In this document: positions 1 through 5,183 of the stretch, piece after piece
Position numbering within the stretch: the stretch's first letter is position 1
Layout of the letters: each line of letters begins with the position of its first letter
NCBI GenBank assembly: GCA_019090845.1
Contig: JAHRVD010000046.1
Location: 1-5,183 of the forward strand
DNA length: 5,183 bases
Source of the DNA: Marinosulfonomonas sp.
GTDB taxonomy: Bacteria; Pseudomonadota; Alphaproteobacteria; Rhodobacterales; Rhodobacteraceae
Direction: 5' to 3'
Translations under genes and position numbers: made by a program
The notes under the pieces: model-generated
The model's database searches: none
Seen by the model: only the letters and a program-made list of their open reading frames with translations
Told to the model about the DNA's origin: nothing

Positions 1-2631
1 CCGGTCAACCAGATTCTGATCGACGAAAGCCTGCTTGGCTGGAAAGAATTCGAGATGGAAGTCGTGCGCGACAAAGCCGACAATGCCATTATCATCTGTG
101 CCATTGAAAACATCGACCCCATGGGCGTGCATACCGGCGACAGCATCACGGTGGCCCCTGCCCTGACCCTGACGGACAAAGAATATCAGGCGATGCGGAA
201 CGCCTCGATTGCTGTGTTGCGTGAAATCGGCGTCGAAACCGGCGGATCAAACGTGCAATGGGCGGTGAATCCGGCTGACGGGCGCATGGTGGTGATTGAG
301 ATGAACCCGCGGGTGTCACGTTCCTCGGCACTTGCGTCCAAAGCCACCGGTTTTCCGATTGCCAAAATCGCCGCAAAACTGGCCGTTGGCTATACGCTGG
401 ATGAATTGGATAACGATATTACCAAGGTCACGCCGGCGTCATTTGAGCCGACAATCGACTACGTCGTCACCAAGATCCCGCGCTTTGCGTTTGAAAAATT
501 CCCCGGTGCCGAACCGCTACTGTCAACGGCGATGAAATCTGTTGGCGAAGTCATGGCGGTCGGGCGCACTATCCACGAAAGCCTGCAAAAGGCGCTTGCC
601 AGCATGGAAACCGACCTGACCGGTTTTGACGAGATTGCGATAGACGGCGCCCCCGATAATGCCGCCATCATCAAGGCTCTCAGCGCGCAAACCCCGGATC
701 GGATGCGGGTGATCGCACAAGCGATGCGTCACGGGCTGAGCGACGACGAAATCCACGCCACGACCATGTTTGATCCGTGGTTTTTGGCCCGTATACGCGA
801 AATCGTTGAGGCAGAAGATGTCTTGCGCAAGGACGGACTGCCGACAGGCGAAGAAGGCCTGCGCAGCGCAAAAATGATGGGCTTTAGCGACGCCCGCCTT
901 GCCCATTTGACCGGGCGCACCGAAGACAACGTGCGCCGGGCGCGCCGGAACCTTGGCGTGACCGCTGTATTCAAACGTATCGACACCTGCGCTGCCGAAT
1001 TTGAGGCGCAGACGCCCTACATGTATTCCACCTATGAAACCCCGGTTATGGGCGAGGTCGAGTGTGAGGCTCGCCCAAGCGACAAGAAGAAAGTCGTAAT
1101 TCTGGGCGGCGGCCCGAACCGGATCGGTCAGGGGATCGAGTTTGATTACTGCTGCTGTCATGCCTGTTTTGCGCTGACCGAGCAGGGTTATGAAACAATA
1201 ATGATCAACTGCAACCCGGAAACGGTTTCGACCGATTATGACACCTCGGACCGGCTGTATTTCGAACCGCTGACATTTGAACATGTAATGGAAATTCTGC
1301 GTATCGAGCAGGAAAACGGCACCCTGCACGGCGTCATCGTTCAGTTGGGCGGCCAAACCCCGCTAAAGCTGGCCAATGCGCTGGAAGCCGAGGGCATTCC
1401 AATTCTTGGCACCACACCGGACGCCATTGATCTGGCCGAGGACCGCGAGCGTTTTCAGGATCTGGTCAATCGTCTGGGTTTGAAACAGCCCCATAACGGC
1501 ATCGCCTCGACCGATGGACAGGCGATGGAAATTGCAAAAGAAATCGGCTATCCGCTGGTGATCCGCCCGTCTTACGTTCTGGGCGGTCGCGCGATGGAAA
1601 TTGTGCGCGACACAGGGCAGCTTGAACGCTACATCCGCGAAGCTGTGGTTGTCTCAGGCGACAGTCCAGTGCTTTTGGACAGCTACCTGTCCGGTGCGAT
1701 CGAAATTGACGTCGATGCGATTTGCGACGGCACGCAGGTTCATGTTGCCGGGATAATGCAGCACATCGAAGAGGCAGGCGTGCATTCTGGCGACAGCGCT
1801 TGTTCGCTGCCACCTTATTCATTACCCCCAGAAATCATCGCCCAACTGCGCAGCCAGACCAAAGCGCTGGCGCTGGCGCTGAATGTCGTTGGCCTGATGA
1901 ACATACAGTTTGCGGTCAAGGATGGCGATATTTACCTGATCGAGGTCAACCCGCGCGCATCGCGCACCGTGCCCTTCGTAGCCAAGGCTGTGAATTCGCC
2001 CATCGCATCCATCGCCGCGCGCGTCATGGCGGGTGAGCCGCTGTCAAATTTCACGCTGGTTGATCCTGACATCGACACTTTCGCGGTGAAAGAGGCAGTG
2101 CTGCCATTTGCCCGCTTCCCCGGCGTCGACACCTTGCTTGGCCCTGAAATGCGTTCAACCGGCGAAGTGATGGGTTCTGACCCCAATTTCCACCGCGCCT
2201 TTTTGAAGGCTCAGCTTGGTGCGGGAACTGTTTTGCCGACCGAGGGAAAAGTTTTTCTGTCAATCAAACCATCCGACAAGACCCCGCAGCTGACAGAGGC
2301 CGCGCAAACCCTGATTGATCTTGGGTTTTCGATCATCGCGACACGCGGCACGGCAAGTTTTCTGGAAGATTCTGGCATTCCTTGCGAGGTCGTTAACAAA
2401 GTCTACGAAGGCCGTCCCAACATTGTCGACACGATGAAGGACGGCGGTATCGTTTTGGTGATGAACACAACGGAAGGCACTCAGGCGGTCGAAGATAGCC
2501 GCTCGATGCGCAACGTGGCATTGATGGACAAGATCCCCTATTTCACCACATTAGCCGCCAGCCACGCCGCCGCATTTGCGATGAAAGTCGCGGGTGAAGG
2601 CGCGTTAATGGTCCGGTCCTTACAGGAATAA
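1..2631 (+). CDS. carB: Carbamoyl-phosphate synthase large subunit, 5'-truncated by window edge
   Basis: CarB makes carbamoyl phosphate from bicarbonate, two ATP and ammonia delivered by the CarA glutaminase subunit; the cytoplasmic product feeds pyrimidine and arginine synthesis. The reading frame is open from base 1, so the ATG at 55 is internal. 876 residues are present; alignment from memory to E. coli CarB (1073 aa) places window residue 1 near residue 200. Visible in order: the end of the first ATP-grasp domain, with DESLLGWKE (E. coli E208, L210, E215), the histidine of GVHTGDS (H243), and EMNPR at residues 100-104 (metal ligands E299 and N301); an oligomerisation region around 205-355; the second ATP-grasp domain around 480-725, with [27 protein letters not shown] and EVNPRASR; and the MGS-like allosteric domain from about 750. 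In that last domain [13 protein letters not shown] and NTTEG match the E. coli UMP/IMP/ornithine-site region (T974, T977, K993, N1015, T1017). The family is certain. Nothing is degraded; only the first fifth is missing. Confidence 0.98.
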   Translation, partial: PVNQILIDESLLGWKEFEMEVVRDKADNAIIICAIENIDPMGVHTGDSITVAPALTLTDKEYQAMRNASIAVLREIGVETGGSNVQWAVNPADGRMVVIEMNPRVSRSSALASKATGFPIAKIAAKLAVGYTLDELDNDITKVTPASFEPTIDYVVTKIPRFAFEKFPGAEPLLSTAMKSVGEVMAVGRTIHESLQKALASMETDLTGFDEIAIDGAPDNAAIIKALSAQTPDRMRVIAQAMRHGLSDDEIHATTMFDPWFLARIREIVEAEDVLRKDGLPTGEEGLRSAKMMGFSDARLAHLTGRTEDNVRRARRNLGVTAVFKRIDTCAAEFEAQTPYMYSTYETPVMGEVECEARPSDKKKVVILGGGPNRIGQGIEFDYCCCHACFALTEQGYETIMINCNPETVSTDYDTSDRLYFEPLTFEHVMEILRIEQENGTLHGVIVQLGGQTPLKLANALEAEGIPILGTTPDAIDLAEDRERFQDLVNRLGLKQPHNGIASTDGQAMEIAKEIGYPLVIRPSYVLGGRAMEIVRDTGQLERYIREAVVVSGDSPVLLDSYLSGAIEIDVDAICDGTQVHVAGIMQHIEEAGVHSGDSACSLPPYSLPPEIIAQLRSQTKALALALNVVGLMNIQFAVKDGDIYLIEVNPRASRTVPFVAKAVNSPIASIAARVMAGEPLSNFTLVDPDIDTFAVKEAVLPFARFPGVDTLLGPEMRSTGEVMGSDPNFHRAFLKAQLGAGTVLPTEGKVFLSIKPSDKTPQLTEAAQTLIDLGFSIIATRGTASFLEDSGIPCEVVNKVYEGRPNIVDTMKDGGIVLVMNTTEGTQAVEDSRSMRNVALMDKIPYFTTLAASHAAAFAMKVAGEGALMVRSLQE

Positions 2632-2635
2632 GGCG

Positions 2636-2651
2636 GCAGCGATCGTGCTGC
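2636..2651. terminator. Weak hairpin between convergent carB and Hint gene
   Basis: GCAGC at 2636-2640 pairs with GCTGC at 2647-2651 around a 6-base loop (GATCGT), five bases after the carB stop codon. It lies in the 45-base gap between two genes that face each other, where a shared bidirectional terminator would be expected. No T-run follows it on either strand, so intrinsic termination is doubtful. It could be only a transcript-end stabilising hairpin or chance. The palindrome ATTCGAAT at 2666-2673 is the other symmetrical element in the gap. Confidence 0.25.
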
Positions 2652-2676
2652 GCGAGCTCTACAAAATTCGAATAAC

Positions 2677-3666
2677 TCAGGCCGAGCGGTAGACCGCCAC
2701 GATTGCCTCTTGCCGACGCGCCACGAAACGCGCGGTCTCGCGGGATTCCAGCATCGGGGCATCCGGAAAAATCAGGTTCAATTCTTCCTTTGCCGCAGCG
2801 CTCATCGACGCTATGGCCATATCACCGCTGTGCAGACTTTCGGCCAAAACACCATTGGCGGTGATAATTTCATGCTGGTCAAACAGCAAATGATAATAGG
2901 TCACACACGCCGCGTCATTATCAACCAAAACATTGTGATCATTTAAAAAACCGGCCGCTGGCACCAGAGCTTCGTTTTCACCAAAATTCAATTCAGCCCG
3001 CCATCCGGAAACATACATACGATGCTGGGGCGACACGACCAGATCACGATATGGCAACCCCCGACCAAGAGACCCAGCCGCAAATCTGATCGGGCGCAGT
3101 TGTGGGTTACGAGCCAGATCCAGCGTGTCCAGCACCCGCCGCCCGATCCAGCGGATCGGTTGCAATCCGCGATCCTGCGTGCACACCAGATCACCCGGCA
3201 AAAGGCTTTGGACCGGCGTTGGCCCCAGATCGGTGTCAATCACCGTGCCTTTTGCAAAACAAATATTTATCGGCTTGGGCGTCGTAGTGAAATCTTTTTC
3301 ACCCTTGTCCTTGGCGCGAACATAGCCGTCAAACGTCGCTCCGTTGGCCCCGATATACTGAAACTGAAATTCGTCCTCATTACCCGCATCGACGTGAGTG
3401 TTGAATGCACTCAGTAGGTTCACTGTGTCAGACGTGTCGTAGTCCTTGATGTCGATATGCAACCCGTAACTGGTGAAGGTGGACAGGTCGATATTGACCG
3501 TGTCGGCCTCATTGTCATTCACGAACTTGATCCGGAAAGTCGAGATGGGAACGCCGGGCTCGGCCACAATATTGACCGTGCCACCCCCGGCGATATTGAT
3601 CACCACCGTGTCGCCATTGCTGACGGCGATGGTTTGCCCATCGGTCGTTGCATAGATAATCGCCAT
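2677..3666 (-). CDS. Hint (hedgehog/intein) domain protein with beta-rich N-terminal region
   Basis: A complete 329-residue protein; start ATG at 3666-3664, stop TGA at 2679-2677. Residues 1-130 are rich in Val/Ile/Thr/Asp with repeated beta-strand-like stretches (TVVINIAGGGTVNIV, DTVNIDLSTF) and no signal peptide or membrane segment. Residues about 135-285 form a Hint domain of the bacterial Hint_2 type: NICFAKGTVIDT with candidate nucleophile C136, PVQSLLPGDLV, QPIRWIGRR, then VSPQHRM with H215 in the place of the conserved block-B histidine, and YYHLLFDQHEIITANGVLAESL near the end. In known Hint domains the cysteine attacks the preceding peptide bond, so self-cleavage before C136 would release a roughly 135-residue N-terminal piece; this is inferred. 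Related proteins in roseobacters are often large and secreted by type I systems with RTX repeats; no GGxGxD repeats are present here, so export is unproven. About 45 residues follow the domain. The biological role is unknown. It converges on carB and follows the HTH gene on the same strand after a long gap. Confidence 0.9.
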   Translation of the reverse strand: MAIIYATTDGQTIAVSNGDTVVINIAGGGTVNIVAEPGVPISTFRIKFVNDNEADTVNIDLSTFTSYGLHIDIKDYDTSDTVNLLSAFNTHVDAGNEDEFQFQYIGANGATFDGYVRAKDKGEKDFTTTPKPINICFAKGTVIDTDLGPTPVQSLLPGDLVCTQDRGLQPIRWIGRRVLDTLDLARNPQLRPIRFAAGSLGRGLPYRDLVVSPQHRMYVSGWRAELNFGENEALVPAAGFLNDHNVLVDNDAACVTYYHLLFDQHEIITANGVLAESLHSGDMAIASMSAAAKEELNLIFPDAPMLESRETARFVARRQEAIVAVYRSA

Positions 3667-3673
3667 TTGCCCG

Positions 3674-3678
3674 CCTCA
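3674..3678 (-). promoter_or_regulatory. Shine-Dalgarno site of the Hint gene
   Basis: On the minus strand TGAGG ends seven bases before the ATG at 3666. This is a good match to the anti-Shine-Dalgarno core at a normal distance, and it supports that start over internal ones. The TGA inside it also ends a seven-codon reading frame that starts at 3699. Confidence 0.65.
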
Positions 3679-3679
3679 G

Positions 3680-3695
3680 CCTTCATTATTGAAGG
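3680..3695. repeat. Six-base-pair inverted repeat upstream of the Hint gene
   Basis: CCTTCA (3680-3685) and TGAAGG (3690-3695) are exact reverse complements around a TTAT loop (plus-strand reading). The element sits one base upstream of the Shine-Dalgarno site of the Hint gene. It could form a small mRNA hairpin in the 5' leader or be a short protein-binding palindrome. A six-pair stem this size can also arise by chance. Confidence 0.4.
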
Positions 3696-3920
3696 TCATT
3701 TATTTGGGCCAGATTACAGACTTGAACCGAGAGGGCCAGTTTCAGAGACGAGCAGCGATAATTCACGCCAGCGCTGTGACATATCGGACTCCCTATTCGG
3801 GTGGTTCCTGTAAACTGCGCCCATCAACGAGCATCGGCCTTCATAGAGCAGGAAACGCCGCAACACATTGTCATAATTAAATAATTTTAGGGACGGCCAC
3901 CGAACTTTCCAGCGCGGGTT

Positions 3921-3942
3921 AACCTCAGGTCGATAAACCTCA
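3921..3942. repeat. Direct repeat AACCTCA, two copies, 15-base period
   Basis: AACCTCA occurs at 3921-3927 and again at 3936-3942, an exact 7-base repeat with starts 15 bases apart. The first copy overlaps the palindrome GGTTAACC. Function is unknown. The same 15-base period recurs in the next repeat pair about 65 bases to the right. Confidence 0.4.
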
Positions 3943-3984
3943 ATGAGTTCCTGAAACGGCGCTGAGGGCAGTATGCGCGATATG

Positions 3985-4009
3985 ACTGCAGTTCACGCGC
4001 GTGCAGTTC
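3985..4009. repeat. Overlapping direct and inverted repeats just past the HTH gene stop
   Basis: TGCAGTTC is found at 3987-3994 and 4002-4009, an exact 8-base direct repeat with a 15-base period. The same stretch holds an inverted repeat, ACTGCA at 3985-3990 against TGCAGT at 4002-4007, with an 11-base loop containing CGCGCG. It begins three bases downstream of the HTH gene stop on the minus strand, where a terminator would fit. However, no T-run follows the stem on the minus strand, so a Rho-independent terminator is not well supported. A binding site for a regulator is an alternative. Confidence 0.4.
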
Positions 4010-4011
4010 TT

Positions 4012-4479
4012 CTAATCCAACTCAGTTGTTGCTTCTTCTTCCAGATGTAGCTTCATACTTAACAATACTTGTTGGATCGACTGTGTCTCTCGCAGTAACC
4101 GCTTGGATTCGTTGATTGTAATAATCCCATCTTCCATAGACGTGTTATACTCTGCCATCAGCATTGCGAAGCGTTGGCTAAGGGCCACCACGTCAGAATT
4201 CACGCCACCTTCCTGCCGGCTTGAGGTGCCGGTATCATAAGACAAAGTGATCCCCTTCAGTTCGGCCAGTGCCGCTGTCACATGCGGGTAAGGTGCGGCG
4301 GCCTCCAATGCGGCAACTGAATTGATAGGAATAAACCGGTCGCGGTGTTCGTCTGAATCGGAATAATATCTGCCCAATGTAGCCTTGGATTTTCCTGTCA
4401 GCTTGCATGCTGCTTCAAGCCCGACATCCTTCACCAATGCTTCCGTGTGTCTTTTCAGATAGTTGCCCATAGTGCTCAT
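4012..4479 (-). CDS. Small helix-turn-helix protein, phage-regulator-like, function unknown
   Basis: I chose the ATG at 4479, giving 155 residues. Alternatives in frame are ATG at 4470 (MGNYLKRH, 152 aa, with a weak GAG four bases upstream) and TTG at 4527 (171 aa); no strong ribosome binding site decides between them. Stop is TAG at 4014-4012. Residues about 21-39 (LEAACKLTGKSKATLGRYY) fit a helix-turn-helix with GKS as the turn and KATLGRYY as the recognition helix. A segment FIPINSVAALEAAAPYPHVTAALAEL follows, then a polar linker (about 100-113) and a helical C-terminus (VVALSQRFAMLMAEY, then DGIITINESKRLL) ending in an acidic tail. This layout recalls small HTH regulators of alphaproteobacterial prophages, but that is from memory and no phage genes are present here. 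GC is about 49% against about 59% in carB, with the 3' third near 41%, which may hint at acquisition. DNA binding is inferred; targets are unknown. Confidence 0.82.
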   Translation of the reverse strand: MSTMGNYLKRHTEALVKDVGLEAACKLTGKSKATLGRYYSDSDEHRDRFIPINSVAALEAAAPYPHVTAALAELKGITLSYDTGTSSRQEGGVNSDVVALSQRFAMLMAEYNTSMEDGIITINESKRLLRETQSIQQVLLSMKLHLEEEATTELD

Positions 4480-4561
4480 ATTGCGCCCAATTACTAAACT
4501 CAGAACTTTGAGGGGAAACCCCGCCAATAATTCCCATTAATCCAAAGTGGCAGACATGTCA

Positions 4562-4588
4562 TTTATAATTTGTCCTACTCCGTTAGGA
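4562..4588 (-). promoter_or_regulatory. Possible promoter and operator of the HTH gene
   Basis: On the minus strand TATAAA (4567-4562) resembles a -10 box, 82 bases before the ATG at 4479; no -35 match is seen at 17 bases. Right upstream lies an inverted repeat, TCCTA at 4573-4577 and TAGGA at 4584-4588, separated by six bases, where a repressor dimer could bind across the core promoter. Autoregulation by the HTH protein would fit but is only inferred. The plus strand shows TATAAT at 4564-4569, also without a -35 partner. Confidence 0.25.
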
Positions 4589-4600
4589 TTTTGTGAGTGG

Positions 4601-4618
4601 CCGACGGCTTTTTGTCGG
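4601..4618. repeat. Inverted repeat CCGAC/GTCGG followed by T4 on the plus strand
   Basis: CCGAC (4601-4605) pairs with GTCGG (4614-4618) around an 8-base T-rich loop, and TTTT follows at 4619-4622. Read on the plus strand this is terminator-like, but no plus-strand gene ends nearby, so a role in ending a transcript is unclear. The short stem keeps confidence low. Confidence 0.3.
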
Positions 4619-4631
4619 TTTTGGGTTGGGG

Positions 4632-4653
4632 GGCCAGTGCATTGTTGCTGGCC
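4632..4653. repeat. Hairpin-forming inverted repeat next to a G-run
   Basis: GGCCAG at 4632-4637 is the exact reverse complement of CTGGCC at 4648-4653. In an alternative fold GGCCA and GCA pair with TGC and TGGCC, giving eight pairs with a two-base bulge and a TTGT loop. The G-rich run GGGTTGGGGGG (4623-4633) abuts it. This is the strongest local secondary structure between the HTH gene and tdk. Its role is unknown; it may be part of the tdk leader if transcription starts to its left. Confidence 0.45.
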
Positions 4654-4721
4654 GTGTGATTGGGAAACCGTTGCGCATGCTGGCTCGGATATTAGTAAAT
4701 GGTAACAGGTCTGCTCCATCC

Positions 4722-4740
4722 CCAAGGCCTTGCGCCTAGG
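4722..4740. repeat. Imperfect inverted repeat in the tdk upstream region
   Basis: CCAAGGC (4722-4728) and GCCTAGG (4734-4740) pair with one A-A mismatch around the loop CTTGC. It lies 100 bases before the tdk start. No T-run follows, so it does not look like an attenuator by itself. Confidence 0.3.
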
Positions 4741-4764
4741 ACCTAACTTATCAAGTTTATTCGA

Positions 4765-4826
4765 CCGGGCTCCCCAATCCGTCCTCTCCTTGGAAACACC
4801 GACCTTGAATTGATGGCCGAGCCCGG
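4765..4826. repeat. Long-range inverted repeat CCGGGCTC/GAGCCCGG before tdk
   Basis: CCGGGCTC (4765-4772) and GAGCCCGG (4819-4826) are exact reverse complements 46 bases apart. The right arm overlaps the palindrome GCCCGGGC (4821-4828) and ends 13 bases before the tdk ATG at 4840, so two exclusive folds are possible next to the translation start. An eight-base match in a GC-rich gap this size can also occur by chance. Confidence 0.35.
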
Positions 4827-4839
4827 GCTAATTCTGCGT

Positions 4840-5183
4840 ATGGCAAAACTCTATTTTCACTACTCCACCATGAATGCGGGCAAAACGACGCTGCTGCTGC
4901 AGGCGTCTCATAACTACCGCGAGCGCGGCATGAACACCTATTTGTTGACTGCCCGTCTGGATCATCGCGCCGGCAAAGGCCGAATCGGTTCCAGAATTGG
5001 TATTGACGCCGAGGCCGATACTTTTTCGGCTGGAGAAGATATGTTTTCCAAGATTGCAAAGCAGATGGGAAACGGGCCAATTGCCTGTGTTTTCATCGAC
5101 GAGGCGCAGTTTCTTGAAAAAGATCAGGTCTGGCAACTGGCCCGCGCAGTCGATGATCTGAAAGTTCCGATCATGTGCTACGG
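4840..5183 (+). CDS. tdk: Thymidine kinase, 3'-truncated by window edge
   Basis: Tdk phosphorylates thymidine (and deoxyuridine) with ATP to make dTMP in the cytoplasmic pyrimidine salvage pathway. 114 complete codons are present, of a family usually about 190-205 residues long. The start MAKLYFHYSTMNAGKTT aligns directly with E. coli MAQLYFYYSAMNAGKST. The P-loop is at residues 9-17 (MNAGKTT, K15 and T16), and FIDEAQF at 85-91 carries the Walker B aspartate D87 and the likely catalytic base E88. NYRERGM and SRIGID are also family-typical. The last residues, VPIMCYG, match E. coli IPVLCYG; the zinc-binding cysteine domain and thymidine-binding lasso lie beyond the edge. Homology picks the ATG at 4840, although an in-frame ATG at 4813 would add nine residues (MAEPGLILR). 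Neither start has a strong Shine-Dalgarno sequence. The gene is divergent from the HTH gene. Confidence 0.97.
   Translation, partial: MAKLYFHYSTMNAGKTTLLLQASHNYRERGMNTYLLTARLDHRAGKGRIGSRIGIDAEADTFSAGEDMFSKIAKQMGNGPIACVFIDEAQFLEKDQVWQLARAVDDLKVPIMCY

Larger units (their letters stand above)
3667..4011. other. Gene-free stretch between the Hint and HTH genes
   Basis: This gap of 345 bases holds no reading frame I would call real on either strand. It has the Hint gene's ribosome binding site and leader hairpin at its left end and an AT-rich patch at about 3871-3889, including AATTAAATAATT at 3876-3887. The palindrome GGTTAACC lies at 3918-3925. The motif GGGCCAG appears twice, at 3706-3712 and 3733-3739. 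Near the right end are paired short direct repeats (listed separately). The Hint promoter must lie here if that gene is not read through from the HTH gene, but I found no pair of -35 and -10 boxes at proper spacing. No tRNA or insertion-sequence end was seen. Confidence 0.5.
4480..4839. other. Divergent intergenic region between HTH gene and tdk
   Basis: These 360 bases separate two genes transcribed away from each other, so both promoters should lie here. I see no convincing protein-coding frame. Notable items are a GGGG-AAA-CCCC mini-hairpin at 4512-4522, ATTG-CGCC-CAAT at 4480-4491 next to the HTH start, a G-rich run at 4623-4633, and several inverted repeats listed separately. No -35/-10 pair with good spacing was found for tdk. 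If the TTG at 4527 were the true HTH start, the gap would shrink to 312 bases. Confidence 0.5.

Noticed and set aside
523..1356. A 277-codon open frame on the minus strand inside carB
   Set aside because: It lies wholly antisense to well-conserved CarB sequence, has no recognisable motif, and is the kind of long shadow frame GC-rich genes produce.
3022..3417. A 131-codon plus-strand frame antisense to the Hint gene
   Set aside because: The minus-strand frame shows clear Hint motifs and a good ribosome site; the plus-strand product shows no family features.
3709..3733. tRNA T-loop-like string GGTTCAAGTC on the minus strand
   Set aside because: The flanking bases do not form a five-pair T stem, and no acceptor, D or anticodon arms were found, so it is neither a tRNA nor an obvious att remnant.
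3868..3896. TTGTCA at 3868 as a plus-strand -35 box
   Set aside because: At 17-base spacing the -10 position reads GGACGG, and no plus-strand gene follows.
4671..4695. TTGCGC with TATTAG as a tdk promoter
   Set aside because: The spacer is only 13 bases, too short for a sigma-70 type promoter, and neither box is a good match.
4537..4725. A 62-codon minus-strand frame in the HTH-tdk gap
   Set aside because: The composition is Gln/Ser/His-rich without motifs, it runs through hairpin elements, and no ribosome site was seen; I do not consider it a gene.
4757..5136. Two overlapping minus-strand frames over tdk (4757-5080 and 4828-5136)
   Set aside because: The plus strand encodes an unmistakable thymidine kinase with P-loop and DEAQF motif; the minus-strand frames are shadows.

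Overview
The window looks like chromosomal DNA of an alphaproteobacterium, most likely of the Rhodobacteraceae/roseobacter group. Three things point there. The CarB and thymidine kinase sequences read as typical proteobacterial housekeeping enzymes. The Hint-domain protein is of a kind I know as abundant in that family. The DNA is moderately GC-rich: about 59% by hand count over eight 60-base lines of carB. This assignment is from memory of the families, not from a search.

Layout. (1) Positions 1-2631, plus strand: the 3' four-fifths of carB, the large subunit of carbamoyl-phosphate synthase, entering already open from the left edge. (2) 2632-2676: a 45-base convergent gap with one small hairpin. 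(3) 2677-3666, minus strand: a complete 329-residue protein with a beta-rich N-terminal part and a Hint (hedgehog/intein) autoprocessing domain; it has a good ribosome binding site and a small hairpin just upstream. (4) 3667-4011: a gene-free stretch with an AT-rich patch and two pairs of short direct repeats, each pair with a 15-base period. (5) 4012-4479, minus strand: a small helix-turn-helix protein that resembles phage-type regulators and is noticeably more AT-rich (about 49% GC). (6) 4480-4839: a divergent regulatory gap with several inverted repeats and a G-rich tract. (7) 4840 to the right edge, plus strand: the first 114 residues of thymidine kinase (tdk), cut by the window end.

The two ends are nucleotide metabolism: carbamoyl phosphate for pyrimidine and arginine synthesis, and thymidine salvage. 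They are not an operon, because two minus-strand genes lie between them. Those two genes, the Hint protein and the HTH protein, are the accessory part of the window. They share a strand, but the 345-base gap argues for separate transcription. I see no transposase, integrase, CRISPR array or RNA gene, and no convincing new multi-gene system. The most unusual items are the Hint protein, whose cargo is unknown, and the orphan HTH gene with its structured flanks.
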